From positions 558,001 through 622,000 of the forward strand of contig JAHCMK010000001.1 in NCBI GenBank assembly GCA_019192445.1: a DNA stretch of 64,000 bases, given 5' to 3'. The notes under the pieces are model-generated. The model made no database searches, was not told where the DNA came from, and saw only the letters and a list, made by a program, of their open reading frames with translations. This DNA comes from Oceanococcus sp. HetDA_MAG_MS8 (GTDB taxonomy: Bacteria > Pseudomonadota > Gammaproteobacteria > Nevskiales > Oceanococcaceae). Shown piece after piece: positions 9,801-19,164 of this stretch. Position 1 is the stretch's first letter. Each line of letters opens with the position of its first letter. A program made the translations under genes and the position numbers.

Positions 9801-9986
9801 CTCCCAGGCAATTTCCACGCGCACATAGTCGATATCAAAACTAGGGTAGAACTGGGTGTTGAGTTTGGCCAAGCCCCATAGTCCGGCCAGAATCATAATC
9901 ACCATCAGCAGGTTGCAGGCCACCGGGTGGCGGGCAAAGGTGCGGATTAGTGCATGATCACTCGGCACAGCGGAGGCCTTGCTCAT
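6843..9986 (-). CDS. RND efflux transporter, inner-membrane pump subunit
   Basis: A 1047-residue pump of the AcrB/HAE1 superfamily that moves substrates out using the proton gradient. It has a first transmembrane helix near residues 20-42, two large periplasmic loops and two groups of membrane helices. The helix-4 motif MALGIIVDDAIVVGED carries the paired Asp residues of proton relay; the helix-10 region reads GIVVNDSIILV, where classical HAE1 pumps often have a Lys. It belongs to the broad COG0841 type rather than to a named drug pump, and the substrate cannot be told. Its start overlaps the stop of the adaptor gene by 4 bases. No outer-membrane channel gene is nearby, so it probably borrows a TolC-like protein. 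Confidence 0.92.
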   Translation of the reverse strand: MSKASAVPSDHALIRTFARHPVACNLLMVIMILAGLWGLAKLNTQFYPSFDIDYVRVEIAWEGASAEDIETGITDLVEDRLRSTPGVNELSSVSLQGFALLWLRFDDGTDLNAAADDVKERIASIRNLPDSAEEPSISILENRELIARLVLTGLDDLDELRPLARRMERELLDAGIEEIRTLGLPAEEIVIRVPAATLAELGLTLPDVANAVRARSQDLPAGLLAEGGASRELRAVEKRRSEYGLGSLQLSDARGQGHVRLADIASIRRESKPDDVRLRMQGQPAVELALYRAKNEDALEMAEVMQSYLHTKRQQLPPNVDVVVYDEQYKPIEERIGLLLKNGASGLVLIIAILYLFLSGRVALWVTVGIPVSFLATLCVLYASGGSINMISLFAMIMALGIIVDDAIVVGEDAAAHYDAGEEALEAAEGGATRMFWPVLSSSATTIAAFLPLMLIGDYIGAILKAIPWVVICVIIASLIESFLILPGHLRHSLKGLREKSVSRWRKGFDRAFDGLREGVFRRLVRSALSNRRVVLAASLAAMVLAVGLLAGGRVKFEFFPTPELDVLIANVGFAAGAPEEELEEFLTQLEQSLEELNQELGGDFVIAAVTRLGMGVTPGTNFTRSGRQYAHMQVQIRPSDSREVRNAEFIARWKQRIVLPAGLDTFGVFEPSIGPPGRDVELRITGSDLAAIKSAALELGEILRQTAGVNGVDDDTPFGREQILYTPNAQAQVLGLDTSNLGRQLRAALDGELAQIFQDDGSEVEVRVRLMDGDADSIVTLRDLPILAPTGTVIPLGNVVDFRTQRGFDRIRHADARRSIVVSADVDAAQVNANELRARLAAQVLPDIQQRYPVSITQTGQAENQANTFGDMQRGLLYALALIYIVLAWVFASWGWPLLVMSIIPLGLVGAVVGHWLMGMNLTILSLFGLFGLSGIVVNDSIILVVFYKQLRDRGVPIQQALEDASCLRLRAVLLTSLTTIAGLTPLLFETSLQAQFLIPMAISIVFGLAFATLVVLVLVPTLLSLYEQKFGTPAAAPASAPQAAF

Positions 9987-11227
9987 GGTTGTAACTCGCG
10001 TACCGCTAAACCCGTAGCCGCGTTGGCGAGGTGGGTAACCAGAATATGATCACCCGTTTGCAGCTCAGGGTGACTCACAATGACGCTTTGCGAGTCTGCA
10101 GCGGCGCTGCCATGGACGGTCACGCTCACACTCTGCAGGCGCCCATCCACGACTTTAAAGATTTTGTTGAGATCGTATAGGCCCGTCTCTGGAACGCTGA
10201 TCGCCCGCTCAACAGCGGGTAGTGACAGCTGTAGCGGAACGCTAATGCCTACCGGGATTTGTCCTGGCTCGGCCAAGCTTAGCCAAGCGCGTACGGAGCC
10301 ACTGCGCGCCTCCTGGCCTAAACGGGTGAGTTGTACGGCAAAGCTTTGCTGAGCAAAGCGCACCTGGCCACTGACTGTCTCGGCCCGGCTGAGGCTCTGC
10401 GCCAAATCCCCTAAGTACCGGGTCGGAAGCTCGGCTGCAAATTCAATGCGCTGAGTGTCGTATAAGCCCAGTAAACTTTGCCCGGCCTGAACACGGGCAC
10501 CTGGCTCTACGGTGACCTGGGTGACGGCGGCCGCGAAGGGTGCACGGATTTGGGTGCGTTCCAAGGCAAGCTCGGCCGCTTGCAATGCCGCTTCGGCGGC
10601 ATCCAGACGGGCCTGCGCTTGTTTTTTCCGCGCTGGTATCGCGGCAACGGCCTGTTCGCGGAGGCGCAAGTTGAGCAAGGCGCGTTGGTGTTTATCTTTG
10701 GTCTGGTCCAGCAGGGTGTCGGAAACCACGCCTTTATCACGTAGACGGACCAAGCGGGCCAACTCGGCTTCGCTGATGCTAGCCAGTTGCCGCTCACGCT
10801 CCAGGCTGTCCATGTCGACCGCGGCCTGTTCCAGGTCCAATGCCCGCGCAGCTTCGGCCTGTGCCAATTCGGCTTGCGCCTGACGTAATTGCACTTGGGC
10901 ATCACGCGGGTCTAACTCAACGAGTAGCTGACCACGCTCTACGGTATCGCCCTCCGCCACGTACACGGCCATCACTTCGGCGTTGAGGGCGGCAGTAATC
11001 TGCGGACGGGCCGCAGAGTCAACCTCTGCAATCAGTTGTAGCTGTGGCTGTTTGGGACCTGGGTCAACAATGGCCGTGCGTACGCTGAACTGCGTTTCCT
11101 CCACCGCTTCCACATTGGCCTTGGGCTTGGTTCCAACCAGGGCCACAAACACCAGGATCGCAGCCCCAAGGAGGGCCAAAGCCATCCCTGTTTTTGCACT
11201 TAGGATGGAACGTAAACGTGGGTTCAT
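9983..11227 (-). CDS. RND efflux periplasmic adaptor (membrane fusion protein)
   Basis: A 414-residue adaptor that bridges the pump to an outer-membrane channel. One N-terminal hydrophobic anchor lies at about residues 13-31. A split biotinyl-lipoyl domain follows (VYVAEGDTVERGQLLVELD and IRAPFAAAVTQVTVEPGARV), flanking a long alpha-helical hairpin rich in Ala, Gln, Glu and Arg. A beta-barrel and membrane-proximal domain complete it. The start overlaps the dusB stop by one base (TGATG), and the stop overlaps the pump start by 4 bases. Expression of all three is therefore probably coupled. Confidence 0.92.
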   Translation of the reverse strand: MNPRLRSILSAKTGMALALLGAAILVFVALVGTKPKANVEAVEETQFSVRTAIVDPGPKQPQLQLIAEVDSAARPQITAALNAEVMAVYVAEGDTVERGQLLVELDPRDAQVQLRQAQAELAQAEAARALDLEQAAVDMDSLERERQLASISEAELARLVRLRDKGVVSDTLLDQTKDKHQRALLNLRLREQAVAAIPARKKQAQARLDAAEAALQAAELALERTQIRAPFAAAVTQVTVEPGARVQAGQSLLGLYDTQRIEFAAELPTRYLGDLAQSLSRAETVSGQVRFAQQSFAVQLTRLGQEARSGSVRAWLSLAEPGQIPVGISVPLQLSLPAVERAISVPETGLYDLNKIFKVVDGRLQSVSVTVHGSAAADSQSVIVSHPELQTGDHILVTHLANAATGLAVRELQP

Positions 11228-12207
11228 CAGGCGGCCACCGCGGTGTCGGTCAAGCTTTGGCAGAGGACGGTCAACGCATCCAGGCTTTGCGCTCTGTCCT
11301 CGGCACGCAAAATTGGTAGGCGATCAAGCTTGGGCACGGCATAAGCATCCATCCAAGCAGCGAGGTGCTTGCGAAACACCTTTAATCCCATACGCTGTCC
11401 ATACAAGGCGTCCACCGCGTAGGCATGGCTGATTAAGTCCGGCAGAAATTCGCCCATGCTCGGTGGCTCTGGGATCTGCCCACCAGCAATTGCCGCGGCA
11501 ATTTGGGCAAACAGCCAGGGTTGGCCAAGGGCTGCTCTGCCAATCATTAATGCATCAGCATCGGTCGCTTCCAGGACCTGCAAAGCCTTGGAGGCAGAGT
11601 CAATGTCACCATTGGCGATGACTGGGATACCGACGGCCTTCTTCACTTCGCGGATGGTGCGGTACTCGGCCTGGCCTTTGTACATCTGAGCGCGGGAGCG
11701 GCCATGAACAGCGATGGCACTGAGCCCACAGTCTTCAGCCAGTTCCGCAATGTCTACCGCATTCACATGCTCGCTGTGCAGCCCCGTACGAATTTTGACG
11801 CTCACCGGCAATTCCACAGCCTGAGTGACCGCTTGAAAAATCTCTTTGACGAGTCCGGGATCACCTAACAAGGCCGAGCCGCAGGCTTTCTTACGCACCT
11901 TCTTGGCCGGGCAGCCCATGTTGATATCAATCACATCAGCGCCCATAGCCGCGTGTACTTGAGCGCCTTCGGCAAGCACCTCAGGCTCTGCTCCTGCGAG
12001 CTGTACTATCCAAGGGCGCGTTTCATCCGCTTGGTGCAGGCGACGTTGAAACTTGGCGCGCTGCGCGTCGTCCTGATTGGCCGCGGTCATTTCTCCGTAA
12101 CACAGGTCCGCGCCGTAACGACGACACAGCTGGCGCATAGGGGCATCTGTCACGCCGGCCATCGGCGCCAGAATGAGGGGCAGGGAGGTTCCGTGCAAGG
12201 GGTGCAT
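11227..12207 (-). CDS. dusB: tRNA-dihydrouridine synthase, DusB type
   Basis: FMN enzyme that reduces uridine to dihydrouridine in tRNA D-loops. Key blocks are the FMN-binding APMAGVTD near the N-terminus, [10 protein letters not shown] with the catalytic Cys and adjacent lysines, VKIRTG, AVHGR, and ANGDI...GRAALGQPW. The ATG at 12207 gives [12 protein letters not shown], the family's normal N-terminus; a GTG at 12237 would add ten residues. Neither has a clear ribosome site. In many gammaproteobacteria dusB is joined to fis; here it is instead the first gene of an operon with an RND adaptor and pump. Confidence 0.9.
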   Translation of the reverse strand: MHPLHGTSLPLILAPMAGVTDAPMRQLCRRYGADLCYGEMTAANQDDAQRAKFQRRLHQADETRPWIVQLAGAEPEVLAEGAQVHAAMGADVIDINMGCPAKKVRKKACGSALLGDPGLVKEIFQAVTQAVELPVSVKIRTGLHSEHVNAVDIAELAEDCGLSAIAVHGRSRAQMYKGQAEYRTIREVKKAVGIPVIANGDIDSASKALQVLEATDADALMIGRAALGQPWLFAQIAAAIAGGQIPEPPSMGEFLPDLISHAYAVDALYGQRMGLKVFRKHLAAWMDAYAVPKLDRLPILRAEDRAQSLDALTVLCQSLTDTAVAA

Positions 12208-12254
12208 CGGTGAAAAATCCGGCCAGGGGGGCAGCACTTAAGTGTATCAGCGCG

Positions 12255-12293
12255 TATACTTTCGCAGGTCACGGGGCCCGACCCCGTTTTTTT
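12255..12293 (+). promoter_or_regulatory. carA leader: -10-like box and intrinsic terminator-like hairpin
   Basis: A TATACT hexamer at 12255-12260 resembles a sigma-70 -10 element; no convincing -35 was found. Just downstream, ACGGGG (12271-12276) pairs with CCCCGT (12282-12287) and runs into seven Ts (12287-12293). The hairpin is about 25 bases before the carA start, so it would end transcription before the gene. This is what a transcription attenuator looks like. Pyrimidine or arginine control is an inference. Confidence 0.6.
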
Positions 12294-12317
12294 GTGTCTG
12301 TGAGGGATAAACGCATC

Positions 12318-13418
12318 GTGACACCTGCCATTCTGGCACTCGCCGACGGTACACACTTCATTGGTCAGGGTTTTGGAGCCGAGGGGCTCACCGCTGGTGA
12401 AGTTGTTTTTAACACTGCACTAACGGGCTATCAGGAGATACTTTCTGACCCCAGTTACGCGCAGCAATTAGTAACGCTGACTTATCCCCACATCGGGAAT
12501 GTGGGATGTAATGCGCAGGATATGGAATCGGCCGCTTTTCATGCGGCAGGTTTGATCGTCCGCCAGCGCCCACGTACACCCTCCAACTTCCGTGCTGAAA
12601 GCTCGCTGCATGACGCTATGGTGGCCCATGGACGCGGTGGCATTAGCGGCATCGACACCCGCAAGCTCACGCGGATTCTACGCAATGGTGGTGCTCAAGC
12701 CGGAGCCTTGCTGGTTGGGGACGGCAGCGTAGAGCAAGCGCTCGAGGCAGCGCGCGGCTTCGCGGGTCTGCAGGGCATGAATCTGGCCGACGAGGTGAGC
12801 TGTCACTCCCCTTATGACTGGTCTGAAGGGCGTTGGAATCGCGACCCCCAAGCGGCACGCTGCAAGGTTGTTGTTTACGACTTCGGGGTGAAATTCAACA
12901 TTCTTCGCTGTTTGGTCGATGCAGGCTGTACGGTTCGCGTCGTGCCCTCTAAAACACCTTTGGATGAAGCCATAGCGCAGGGCGCGGATGGAGTTTTGCT
13001 CTCCAACGGCCCTGGAGATCCCGAGCCCGTCGCCCATGGCATCGCTGTCGCTAAAGAACTGTTGGAACGCGGCCTGCCGACCATGGGGATCTGCTTGGGT
13101 CACCAAATATTGGCCTTGGCAGCCGGTGCGCAAACCTCAAAAATGAAATTTGGCCACCACGGCGCTAACCATCCGGTTCAAGACCTGGCTACGGGCCGCG
13201 TAGCCATCACCAGTCAAAACCATGGCTTTGCCGTGGACGAGGCCAGCCTCCCCGCCAACTTGCGACCTACACATCGGTCCTTGTTCGACGGAACGCTGCA
13301 GGGAGTCAAGCACACCGACGCCCCGGCCTTTTCCTTCCAAGGGCACCCCGAGGCGAGTCCAGGTCCGCACGACCTAGCGCCGCTTTTCGCCCAGTTCGTT
13401 GCCCTCATGCGCCCCTAA
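12318..13418 (+). CDS. carA: Carbamoyl-phosphate synthase small subunit
   Basis: Glutaminase subunit (366 residues) that passes ammonia to CarB for carbamoyl phosphate, the precursor of pyrimidines and arginine. The N-terminal domain has [17 protein letters not shown]. The class I glutamine amidotransferase domain has the nucleophile Cys259 in GICLGHQ and the His/Glu pair in [12 protein letters not shown] chose the GTG at 12318 (protein begins [12 protein letters not shown]); the open frame extends back to 12210 but that would overlap dusB and does not look like CarA. A GAGG sits about 12 bases upstream. First gene of the carA-carB-greA-bioA-rlmE-ftsH run. Confidence 0.95.
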   Translation: MTPAILALADGTHFIGQGFGAEGLTAGEVVFNTALTGYQEILSDPSYAQQLVTLTYPHIGNVGCNAQDMESAAFHAAGLIVRQRPRTPSNFRAESSLHDAMVAHGRGGISGIDTRKLTRILRNGGAQAGALLVGDGSVEQALEAARGFAGLQGMNLADEVSCHSPYDWSEGRWNRDPQAARCKVVVYDFGVKFNILRCLVDAGCTVRVVPSKTPLDEAIAQGADGVLLSNGPGDPEPVAHGIAVAKELLERGLPTMGICLGHQILALAAGAQTSKMKFGHHGANHPVQDLATGRVAITSQNHGFAVDEASLPANLRPTHRSLFDGTLQGVKHTDAPAFSFQGHPEASPGPHDLAPLFAQFVALMRP

Positions 13419-13424
13419 GTCGAT

Positions 13425-16400
13425 ATGCCAAAAAGAACCGATATTGAAAGTATCCTGATCATTGGTGCGGGGCCGATCATCATCGGGCAAGCCTGCGAGT
13501 TCGACTATTCCGGAACGCAGGCATGTAAAGCCTTGCGCGAAGAGGGCTATCGCGTGGTGCTGGTGAACTCCAACCCCGCGACCATCATGACGGACCCGGA
13601 AGTGGCCGACGCGGTGTATATCGAACCGGTGGACTGGCGGGTGGTAGAGCGCATCATTGCCAAGGAGCGCCCGAACGCTCTCTTGCCCACGATGGGCGGC
13701 CAAACGGGCTTGAACTGCGCTTTGGACTTAGCACGCGAGGGCGTGCTCGAGAAATATGGCGTGCAAATGATTGGCGCCAGCCGCGACGCCATTGATACCG
13801 CAGAAGACCGGCAGAAGTTTCGCCAAGCCATGGACGAAATTGGCCTGGAGTCGGCGCGGAGCGGTATTGCGCACAGCATGGACGAAGCCTGGGCGGTGCA
13901 AAAAGCGGTTGGTTTCCCGGTCATTATTCGACCCTCGTTCACCCTGGGCGGTAGCGGCGGCGGTATTGCTTATAACCGCGACGAGTTCGAAGAAATCGTT
14001 GCGCGTGGCCTGGACTTATCGCCGACCAACGAGGTGCTGCTGGAAGAGTCCTTACTGGGCTGGAAAGAGTTTGAAATGGAGGTGGTGCGGGACAAAGCCG
14101 ATAACGCCATCATCATTTGCTCCATTGAAAACCTTGACCCTATGGGCGTACACACCGGCGACTCGATCACGGTCGCGCCTGCCCAAACATTGACCGATAA
14201 GGAATACCAGGTAATGCGCGACGCCTCTTTGGCGGTCTTGCGCAAAATCGGTGTTGAAACAGGCGGTTCCAATGTGCAGTTCGCGGTCAACCCGGACGAT
14301 GGTCGACTCATCGTCATCGAGATGAACCCTCGGGTGTCGCGTTCCTCCGCTTTGGCATCCAAAGCCACGGGCTTCCCCATTGCCAAGGTGGCGGCCAAGC
14401 TGGCTGTGGGCTACACCCTAGACGAGCTGGCCAACGAAATTACCGGCGGGCAGACACCAGCGTCTTTTGAGCCAAGCATTGACTACGTGGTGACCAAAAT
14501 ACCGCGCTTTGCTTTTGAGAAATTCCCAGCCGCCGACGACCGCCTCTCCACGCAGATGAAATCGGTCGGGGAGGTCATGGCCATCGGTGGAAGCTTTGCT
14601 GAAAGCTTGCAAAAAGCCGTACGCGGGTTGGAAATCGGCAGCGATGGTCTAGAAACTCAGCTCAGCGGTGAGGAAGATGATCCGCGCACGCTCATCCAAG
14701 AGCAAATGGCCGTTCCCCGCGCCCGCCGTTTGTGGTGGGTCATGGATGGACTACGCTCCGGCATGGATATCGCCGAAGTGCATGCCATTACCAAGATCGA
14801 TCTATGGTTCTTGGAGCAGATGGAAGACATCATCATTGCTGAAAAGCAGGTGCAGTCTTCTCAGCCGGAGGAATTGAGCGCAGCGCAGTGGCTGCAGCTC
14901 AAGCAGTTGGGCTTTTCTGACGCCTACCTCGCGCAATTGTGGAGTCGTAGCGAAGCCCAGGTACGCGATGCGCGACATGCTCAGAATGTGAAGCCCGTAT
15001 TCAAGCGCGTTGATACCTGCGCGGCCGAGTTTCCGACGGACACTGCCTACCTTTATTCCACCTATGCGGATGAATGTGAGGCGGAGCCGAGTAACCAGCG
15101 CAAGATTATGGTGTTGGGAGGCGGACCCAACCGCATCGGCCAGGGCATCGAATTTGACTATTGCTGCGTTCACGCGGCATTGGCACTACGCGAAGATGGT
15201 TTTGAAACCATCATGGTCAACTGCAACCCTGAGACCGTATCTACGGATTTCGACACCTCTGACCGCCTGTATTTTGAGCCGCTCACCCTGGAAGACGTAC
15301 TCGCCATTGTTGAGGTGGAGCAGCCCGAAGGTGTGATTGTTCAGTTTGGTGGTCAAACGCCATTGAAACTGGCGCGCGCCCTGGAGGCTGCCGGCGTTCC
15401 GATTATTGGGACCAGCCCGGACTCGATTGATTTGGCCGAAGATCGCGAACGCTTTCAAAAGCTGCTGCAAAAGCTAGAGCTTAAGCAGCCCATCAACGGT
15501 ATTGCCATGTCTGCGGAACAAGCCTTGGAAATGGCGCCTCAGGTTGGTTTTCCCTTGGTTGTGCGCCCTTCTTATGTGCTCGGCGGGCGAGCCATGGAGG
15601 TGGTTTACGACATCGAGGACCTCAGCCGTTACATGAAGGAGGCTGTACAAGCCTCTGAAGACGCACCAGTTTTGCTTGATCGTTTTCTGGAGCAGGCCAT
15701 CGAGGTCGACGTGGACGCCGTCAGTGATGGCACCACCACTGTTGTCGCCGGTGTGATGGAGCATATTGAACAAGCGGGCGTGCATTCGGGCGACTCAGCC
15801 TGCTCCTTGCCCGCCTATTCGTTGTCGGCCGAGGTCGAACAGCGTCTGTGCGATATGGTCGGCGACTTGGCCCGTGCGCTCAAAGTCAAAGGCTTGATGA
15901 ATACGCAGTTTGCGGTGCAGGGCGATGACATCTATTTGCTAGAGGTCAACCCACGCGCAGCGCGCACCGTGCCCTTTGTCTCCAAAGCCATCGGTGCCCC
16001 GCTGGCCAAAATTGCGGCGCGGTGCATGGCGGGACAGACATTGCAGAAACAAGGGTTTACGCAGGCTGCCCGTCCGGATTATTACTCGGTCAAAGAATCG
16101 GTATTCCCATTCAACAAGTTCCCAGGAATCGACCCCATTTTGGGCCCTGAGATGAAATCCACCGGGGAAGTGATGGGCGTAGGCCGAGCCTTCGGCGGAG
16201 CTTTTGGCAAGGCCATGTTAGCGCAAGGGGCCAGCCTTCCCAGTGAGGGTGGTGTTCTACTCTCGGTACGTGATGAGGATAAGGCAGAGGCCCTGCGTAT
16301 TGCTCGGCACCTCACGCACAAGGGCTTTAAAATCTACGGCACCTCGGGAACCGCCCGCCACTTGCAAGCCCATGATGTGGCATGCGAGCCTGTGAACAAG

Positions 16401-16646
16401 GTCAAAGAGGGTCGCCCTCATTGTGTAGACCTAATCAAGAATGGCGATGTGTCGTTGGTGATCAACACCTCGGCTGGTAAAAAATCCATCGCTGAATCTC
16501 ATTCCATTCGTGCCGCCGCTGTGGCGCATAAGGTGGTGTATTTCACGACTGTGGCCGCGGCTTGGGCGACCTGCCTTGCTATGGATCATCGTGACGATAT
16601 CCAGGTCAACGCCTTGCACGAGCTACATAAGGAACTTAGAGCATGA
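13425..16646 (+). CDS. carB: Carbamoyl-phosphate synthase large subunit
   Basis: A 1073-residue enzyme that makes carbamoyl phosphate from bicarbonate, ammonia and two ATP. Two homologous ATP-grasp halves are visible: each begins with a dinucleotide-like block ([36 protein letters not shown]) and contains a VRPS(F/Y)xLGG motif. The C-terminal MGS-like domain begins near residue 940 and is the allosteric site in relatives. It starts 6 bases after carA and overlaps greA by 4 bases. Length and motifs are fully typical. Confidence 0.97.
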   Translation: MPKRTDIESILIIGAGPIIIGQACEFDYSGTQACKALREEGYRVVLVNSNPATIMTDPEVADAVYIEPVDWRVVERIIAKERPNALLPTMGGQTGLNCALDLAREGVLEKYGVQMIGASRDAIDTAEDRQKFRQAMDEIGLESARSGIAHSMDEAWAVQKAVGFPVIIRPSFTLGGSGGGIAYNRDEFEEIVARGLDLSPTNEVLLEESLLGWKEFEMEVVRDKADNAIIICSIENLDPMGVHTGDSITVAPAQTLTDKEYQVMRDASLAVLRKIGVETGGSNVQFAVNPDDGRLIVIEMNPRVSRSSALASKATGFPIAKVAAKLAVGYTLDELANEITGGQTPASFEPSIDYVVTKIPRFAFEKFPAADDRLSTQMKSVGEVMAIGGSFAESLQKAVRGLEIGSDGLETQLSGEEDDPRTLIQEQMAVPRARRLWWVMDGLRSGMDIAEVHAITKIDLWFLEQMEDIIIAEKQVQSSQPEELSAAQWLQLKQLGFSDAYLAQLWSRSEAQVRDARHAQNVKPVFKRVDTCAAEFPTDTAYLYSTYADECEAEPSNQRKIMVLGGGPNRIGQGIEFDYCCVHAALALREDGFETIMVNCNPETVSTDFDTSDRLYFEPLTLEDVLAIVEVEQPEGVIVQFGGQTPLKLARALEAAGVPIIGTSPDSIDLAEDRERFQKLLQKLELKQPINGIAMSAEQALEMAPQVGFPLVVRPSYVLGGRAMEVVYDIEDLSRYMKEAVQASEDAPVLLDRFLEQAIEVDVDAVSDGTTTVVAGVMEHIEQAGVHSGDSACSLPAYSLSAEVEQRLCDMVGDLARALKVKGLMNTQFAVQGDDIYLLEVNPRAARTVPFVSKAIGAPLAKIAARCMAGQTLQKQGFTQAARPDYYSVKESVFPFNKFPGIDPILGPEMKSTGEVMGVGRAFGGAFGKAMLAQGASLPSEGGVLLSVRDEDKAEALRIARHLTHKGFKIYGTSGTARHLQAHDVACEPVNKVKEGRPHCVDLIKNGDVSLVINTSAGKKSIAESHSIRAAAVAHKVVYFTTVAAAWATCLAMDHRDDIQVNALHELHKELRA

Positions 16647-17122
16647 GCAAAATTCCGCTGACCCTGCGTGGTGCTGAGCTGCTCAAGCAAGAGCTGAAAC
16701 GCCTCAAAAGTGAGGACCGTCCGCGCGTCATCGCCGCCATCGCTGAAGCTCGCGAGCATGGTGATCTCAAAGAGAACGCCGAGTACCACGCGGCGCGTGA
16801 ACAGCAAGGCTTTATCGAAGGTCGTATTCAAGACATCGAAGGCAAACTCAGCAACTCGCAAATTGTTGATGTGGCCACTTTGCCCAAAACCGGCAAGGTT
16901 GTGTTCGGCACCACCGTGGAGTTGGTCGATGTGGATACGGATGAGGAGCTACGCTACAAGATCGTGGGTGAGGACGAAGCGGACGTGAAGCAGGGCCTCA
17001 TAGCTTTCTCAACGCCTATTGCACGGGGTTTGCTGGGTAAGGAAGAGGGCGACGAAGTCAGCGTTGAGGTTCCAGGCGGCACCCGGACCTTCGAGTTACT
17101 CGCTGTCCACTACGAGGCCTGA
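16643..17122 (+). CDS. greA: Transcription elongation factor GreA
   Basis: A 159-residue factor that rescues backtracked RNA polymerase by stimulating transcript cleavage. The N-terminal coiled coil carries the acidic tip motif [20 protein letters not shown], and the C-terminal FKBP-like domain ends [12 protein letters not shown]. Start overlaps carB by ATGA and the stop overlaps bioA by one base. The carA-carB-greA order is known from Pseudomonas and related bacteria. Confidence 0.96.
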   Translation: MSKIPLTLRGAELLKQELKRLKSEDRPRVIAAIAEAREHGDLKENAEYHAAREQQGFIEGRIQDIEGKLSNSQIVDVATLPKTGKVVFGTTVELVDVDTDEELRYKIVGEDEADVKQGLIAFSTPIARGLLGKEEGDEVSVEVPGGTRTFELLAVHYEA

Positions 17123-18474
17123 TGCAGCCCACGGGCCACCCCACTCTGAGCCAACGCGACTTGGCTCATGTTTGGCACCCCTGTACGCAAATGAAGGATC
17201 ACGAGTGGCTGCCGCTGCTTGAGATCGAGCGCGCGCAGGGGCTGTGGCTTTACGACACCCAAGGCCGCCGTTATATGGACGCGGTGAGCAGTTGGTGGGT
17301 GAACCTTTTTGGCCATGGCAGACGCGAAATTGCCGATGCCATTGCGCATCAGGCCCATACCCTCGAACAGGTGATGTTCGCCGGGCATACCCATGAGCCA
17401 GCAGTCCGCTTATCGGAACGGTTATGTGAGCTGGCGCCGGGGGCATTGAACAAGGTGTTCTTTGCCGACAATGGCTCCAGCGCCATTGAGGTGGCGCTAA
17501 AGATGAGCTACCACTACTGGGCCAATCGTGGCCAGCAGCGGCGCCATTTTGTGCATCTGGATCAGGCCTACCATGGCGAAACCCTGGGCGCACTGGCGGT
17601 GAGTGATGTGGGCTTGTACAAGGCGACCTACCAACCCTTGTTGATGCAAGCCATACAGCTCTGTGCGCCCGATACGCGACGCCCTGAGCGCGATGCCGAT
17701 GTGCGTAACTGCCTTGCTGCGGCCGAAGAGTTGCTGGCGCAGCGCGGCCATGAAATTGCTGCGGTTATTGTCGAGCCTTTAGTGCAATGCGCTGCGGGCA
17801 TGCGCATGCATGAGCCTGAGTACCTGCGCGGTTTGGCGGCACTGTGCAAGCGATTTGACGTGCACCTGATTGCCGATGAAATTGCCGTCGGCTTTGGTCG
17901 CACGGGTCGGATGTTTGCCTGCGAACATGCACAGATCGCCCCGGACTTTCTTTGCTTATCCAAGGGGATTACCGGCGGTTTTCTTCCATTGGCCGTGGTA
18001 CTGACGCTGGATGAGGTTTACGCGGCGTTTTACGCCGAGTGGCAAGAGCAAAAAGCGTTCTTGCATTCTCACTCCTACACCGGAAACGCGATCGCCTGCG
18101 CTGCCGCCAACGCGGTGCTGGACATCTTTGCTGCTGAGCCAGTGTTTGAGCACCTGCAGACGATGGGCGAATTGATGGAGCTCAAGGTCCGGGATCTGCT
18201 CAGCGATCATCCACATGTGGCGCATATTCGGCGCCAGGGCATGATGTTGGCCTTGGACCTGGTTCACAGCAAAGACCCGCATCAGGCCTACCCGGCATTA
18301 GAGCGGCGCGGTCTGCGTGCCTACCAACACGCTTTGACGAGGGAAACCATGCTGCGCCCCCTCTACAACAGCATGTATTTGATGCCGCCCTACGTAGTGC
18401 AACCAGATGACGTGGAGCATTTGTGCAGCGTGTTAGCGGAATCCGTGGATGTGGCCACGCATGATCCCAGCTAA
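17122..18474 (+). CDS. bioA: Adenosylmethionine-8-amino-7-oxononanoate aminotransferase
   Basis: PLP enzyme (450 residues) that makes 7,8-diaminopelargonate in biotin synthesis, using S-adenosylmethionine as amino donor. BioA-typical blocks are VWHPCTQMKDHE at the N-terminus, SSWWVNLFGH, the fold-type I cofactor region DEIAVGFGRTG, and the PLP-lysine in LSKGITGGFLPLA. It overlaps greA and rlmE by one base on each side, so it is embedded in this operon. No other biotin genes are present in the window. The location between greA and rlmE is unusual. Confidence 0.93.
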   Translation: MQPTGHPTLSQRDLAHVWHPCTQMKDHEWLPLLEIERAQGLWLYDTQGRRYMDAVSSWWVNLFGHGRREIADAIAHQAHTLEQVMFAGHTHEPAVRLSERLCELAPGALNKVFFADNGSSAIEVALKMSYHYWANRGQQRRHFVHLDQAYHGETLGALAVSDVGLYKATYQPLLMQAIQLCAPDTRRPERDADVRNCLAAAEELLAQRGHEIAAVIVEPLVQCAAGMRMHEPEYLRGLAALCKRFDVHLIADEIAVGFGRTGRMFACEHAQIAPDFLCLSKGITGGFLPLAVVLTLDEVYAAFYAEWQEQKAFLHSHSYTGNAIACAAANAVLDIFAAEPVFEHLQTMGELMELKVRDLLSDHPHVAHIRRQGMMLALDLVHSKDPHQAYPALERRGLRAYQHALTRETMLRPLYNSMYLMPPYVVQPDDVEHLCSVLAESVDVATHDPS

Positions 18475-19112
18475 TGCCTCGGCGTAGTCGCTCCTCAGGG
18501 CGCTGGTTGCAGCGACAGCAGCGCGATCCCTTTGTTAAACAGGCCCAAGGGGATGGTTGGCGCTCGCGGGCGGTGTTCAAACTGCAGCAAATCGATCAAC
18601 GTGATCGGCTCATTCGTCCGGGCCAAACCATTGTGGACCTGGGCTGCGCTCCTGGGTCATGGAGCCAATACGCGCTGAAAAGGCTCAAAGGGCAGGGCCG
18701 GGTATTAGGCTTAGATCTACTGCCGACCGCGCCCTTATCGGGTTTAGAGTTTTTTCAAGGGGATTTTCTATCGGCTCAGGCTATGGCGTGGATAGAGAGT
18801 TGCATGCCACAAAAGTCCTCCGTCAACCTTGTAATTAGCGATATGGCCCCCAATCTCACAGGGAACCGGCTACTTGATCAGGCGCGCAGTTTGGAGTTGC
18901 TGGAAGCGGCCGCTGAATTTTGTCGTCATCACCTCAAAAATGGTGGGGATTTTCTGTTCAAGGCCTTCCAGGGTGAAGACCTACCGCAATTTGTGACAGG
19001 ATTAAAGAACGAGTATGCATCTGTTAGCTGGCGTAAACCGAATGCTTCTAGAGACGAAAGTCGAGAGGTGTTCGTGCTGGCGCGGGGCTATCAGATGACG
19101 GACAATCGATGA
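18474..19112 (+). CDS. rlmE: 23S rRNA 2'-O-ribose U2552 methyltransferase
   Basis: RlmE (RrmJ/FtsJ), 212 residues, methylates U2552 in the A-site loop of 23S rRNA. The SAM motif is VDLGCAPGSWSQYAL, the catalytic Asp is in VISDMAPNLTG, and the catalytic Lys is in FLFKAFQGED. The start shares one base with the bioA stop (TAATG). It is followed by ftsH, a classic gammaproteobacterial pairing in which both belong to the heat-shock response. Confidence 0.95.
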   Translation: MPRRSRSSGRWLQRQQRDPFVKQAQGDGWRSRAVFKLQQIDQRDRLIRPGQTIVDLGCAPGSWSQYALKRLKGQGRVLGLDLLPTAPLSGLEFFQGDFLSAQAMAWIESCMPQKSSVNLVISDMAPNLTGNRLLDQARSLELLEAAAEFCRHHLKNGGDFLFKAFQGEDLPQFVTGLKNEYASVSWRKPNASRDESREVFVLARGYQMTDNR

Positions 19113-19164
19113 ACCGGGGTGGGACATCGTGGTCCACATTGGGCAATAGGCCCTAGGAGTGAAG

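Noticed and set aside
12210-12317. Extended N-terminus for carA
   Set aside because: The extra 36 residues do not resemble CarA, would overlap dusB, and contain the leader terminator; GTG at 12318 gives the normal N-terminus.
13374-16861. Many long open frames antisense to carB
   Set aside because: They are a by-product of codon bias in a highly conserved gene.
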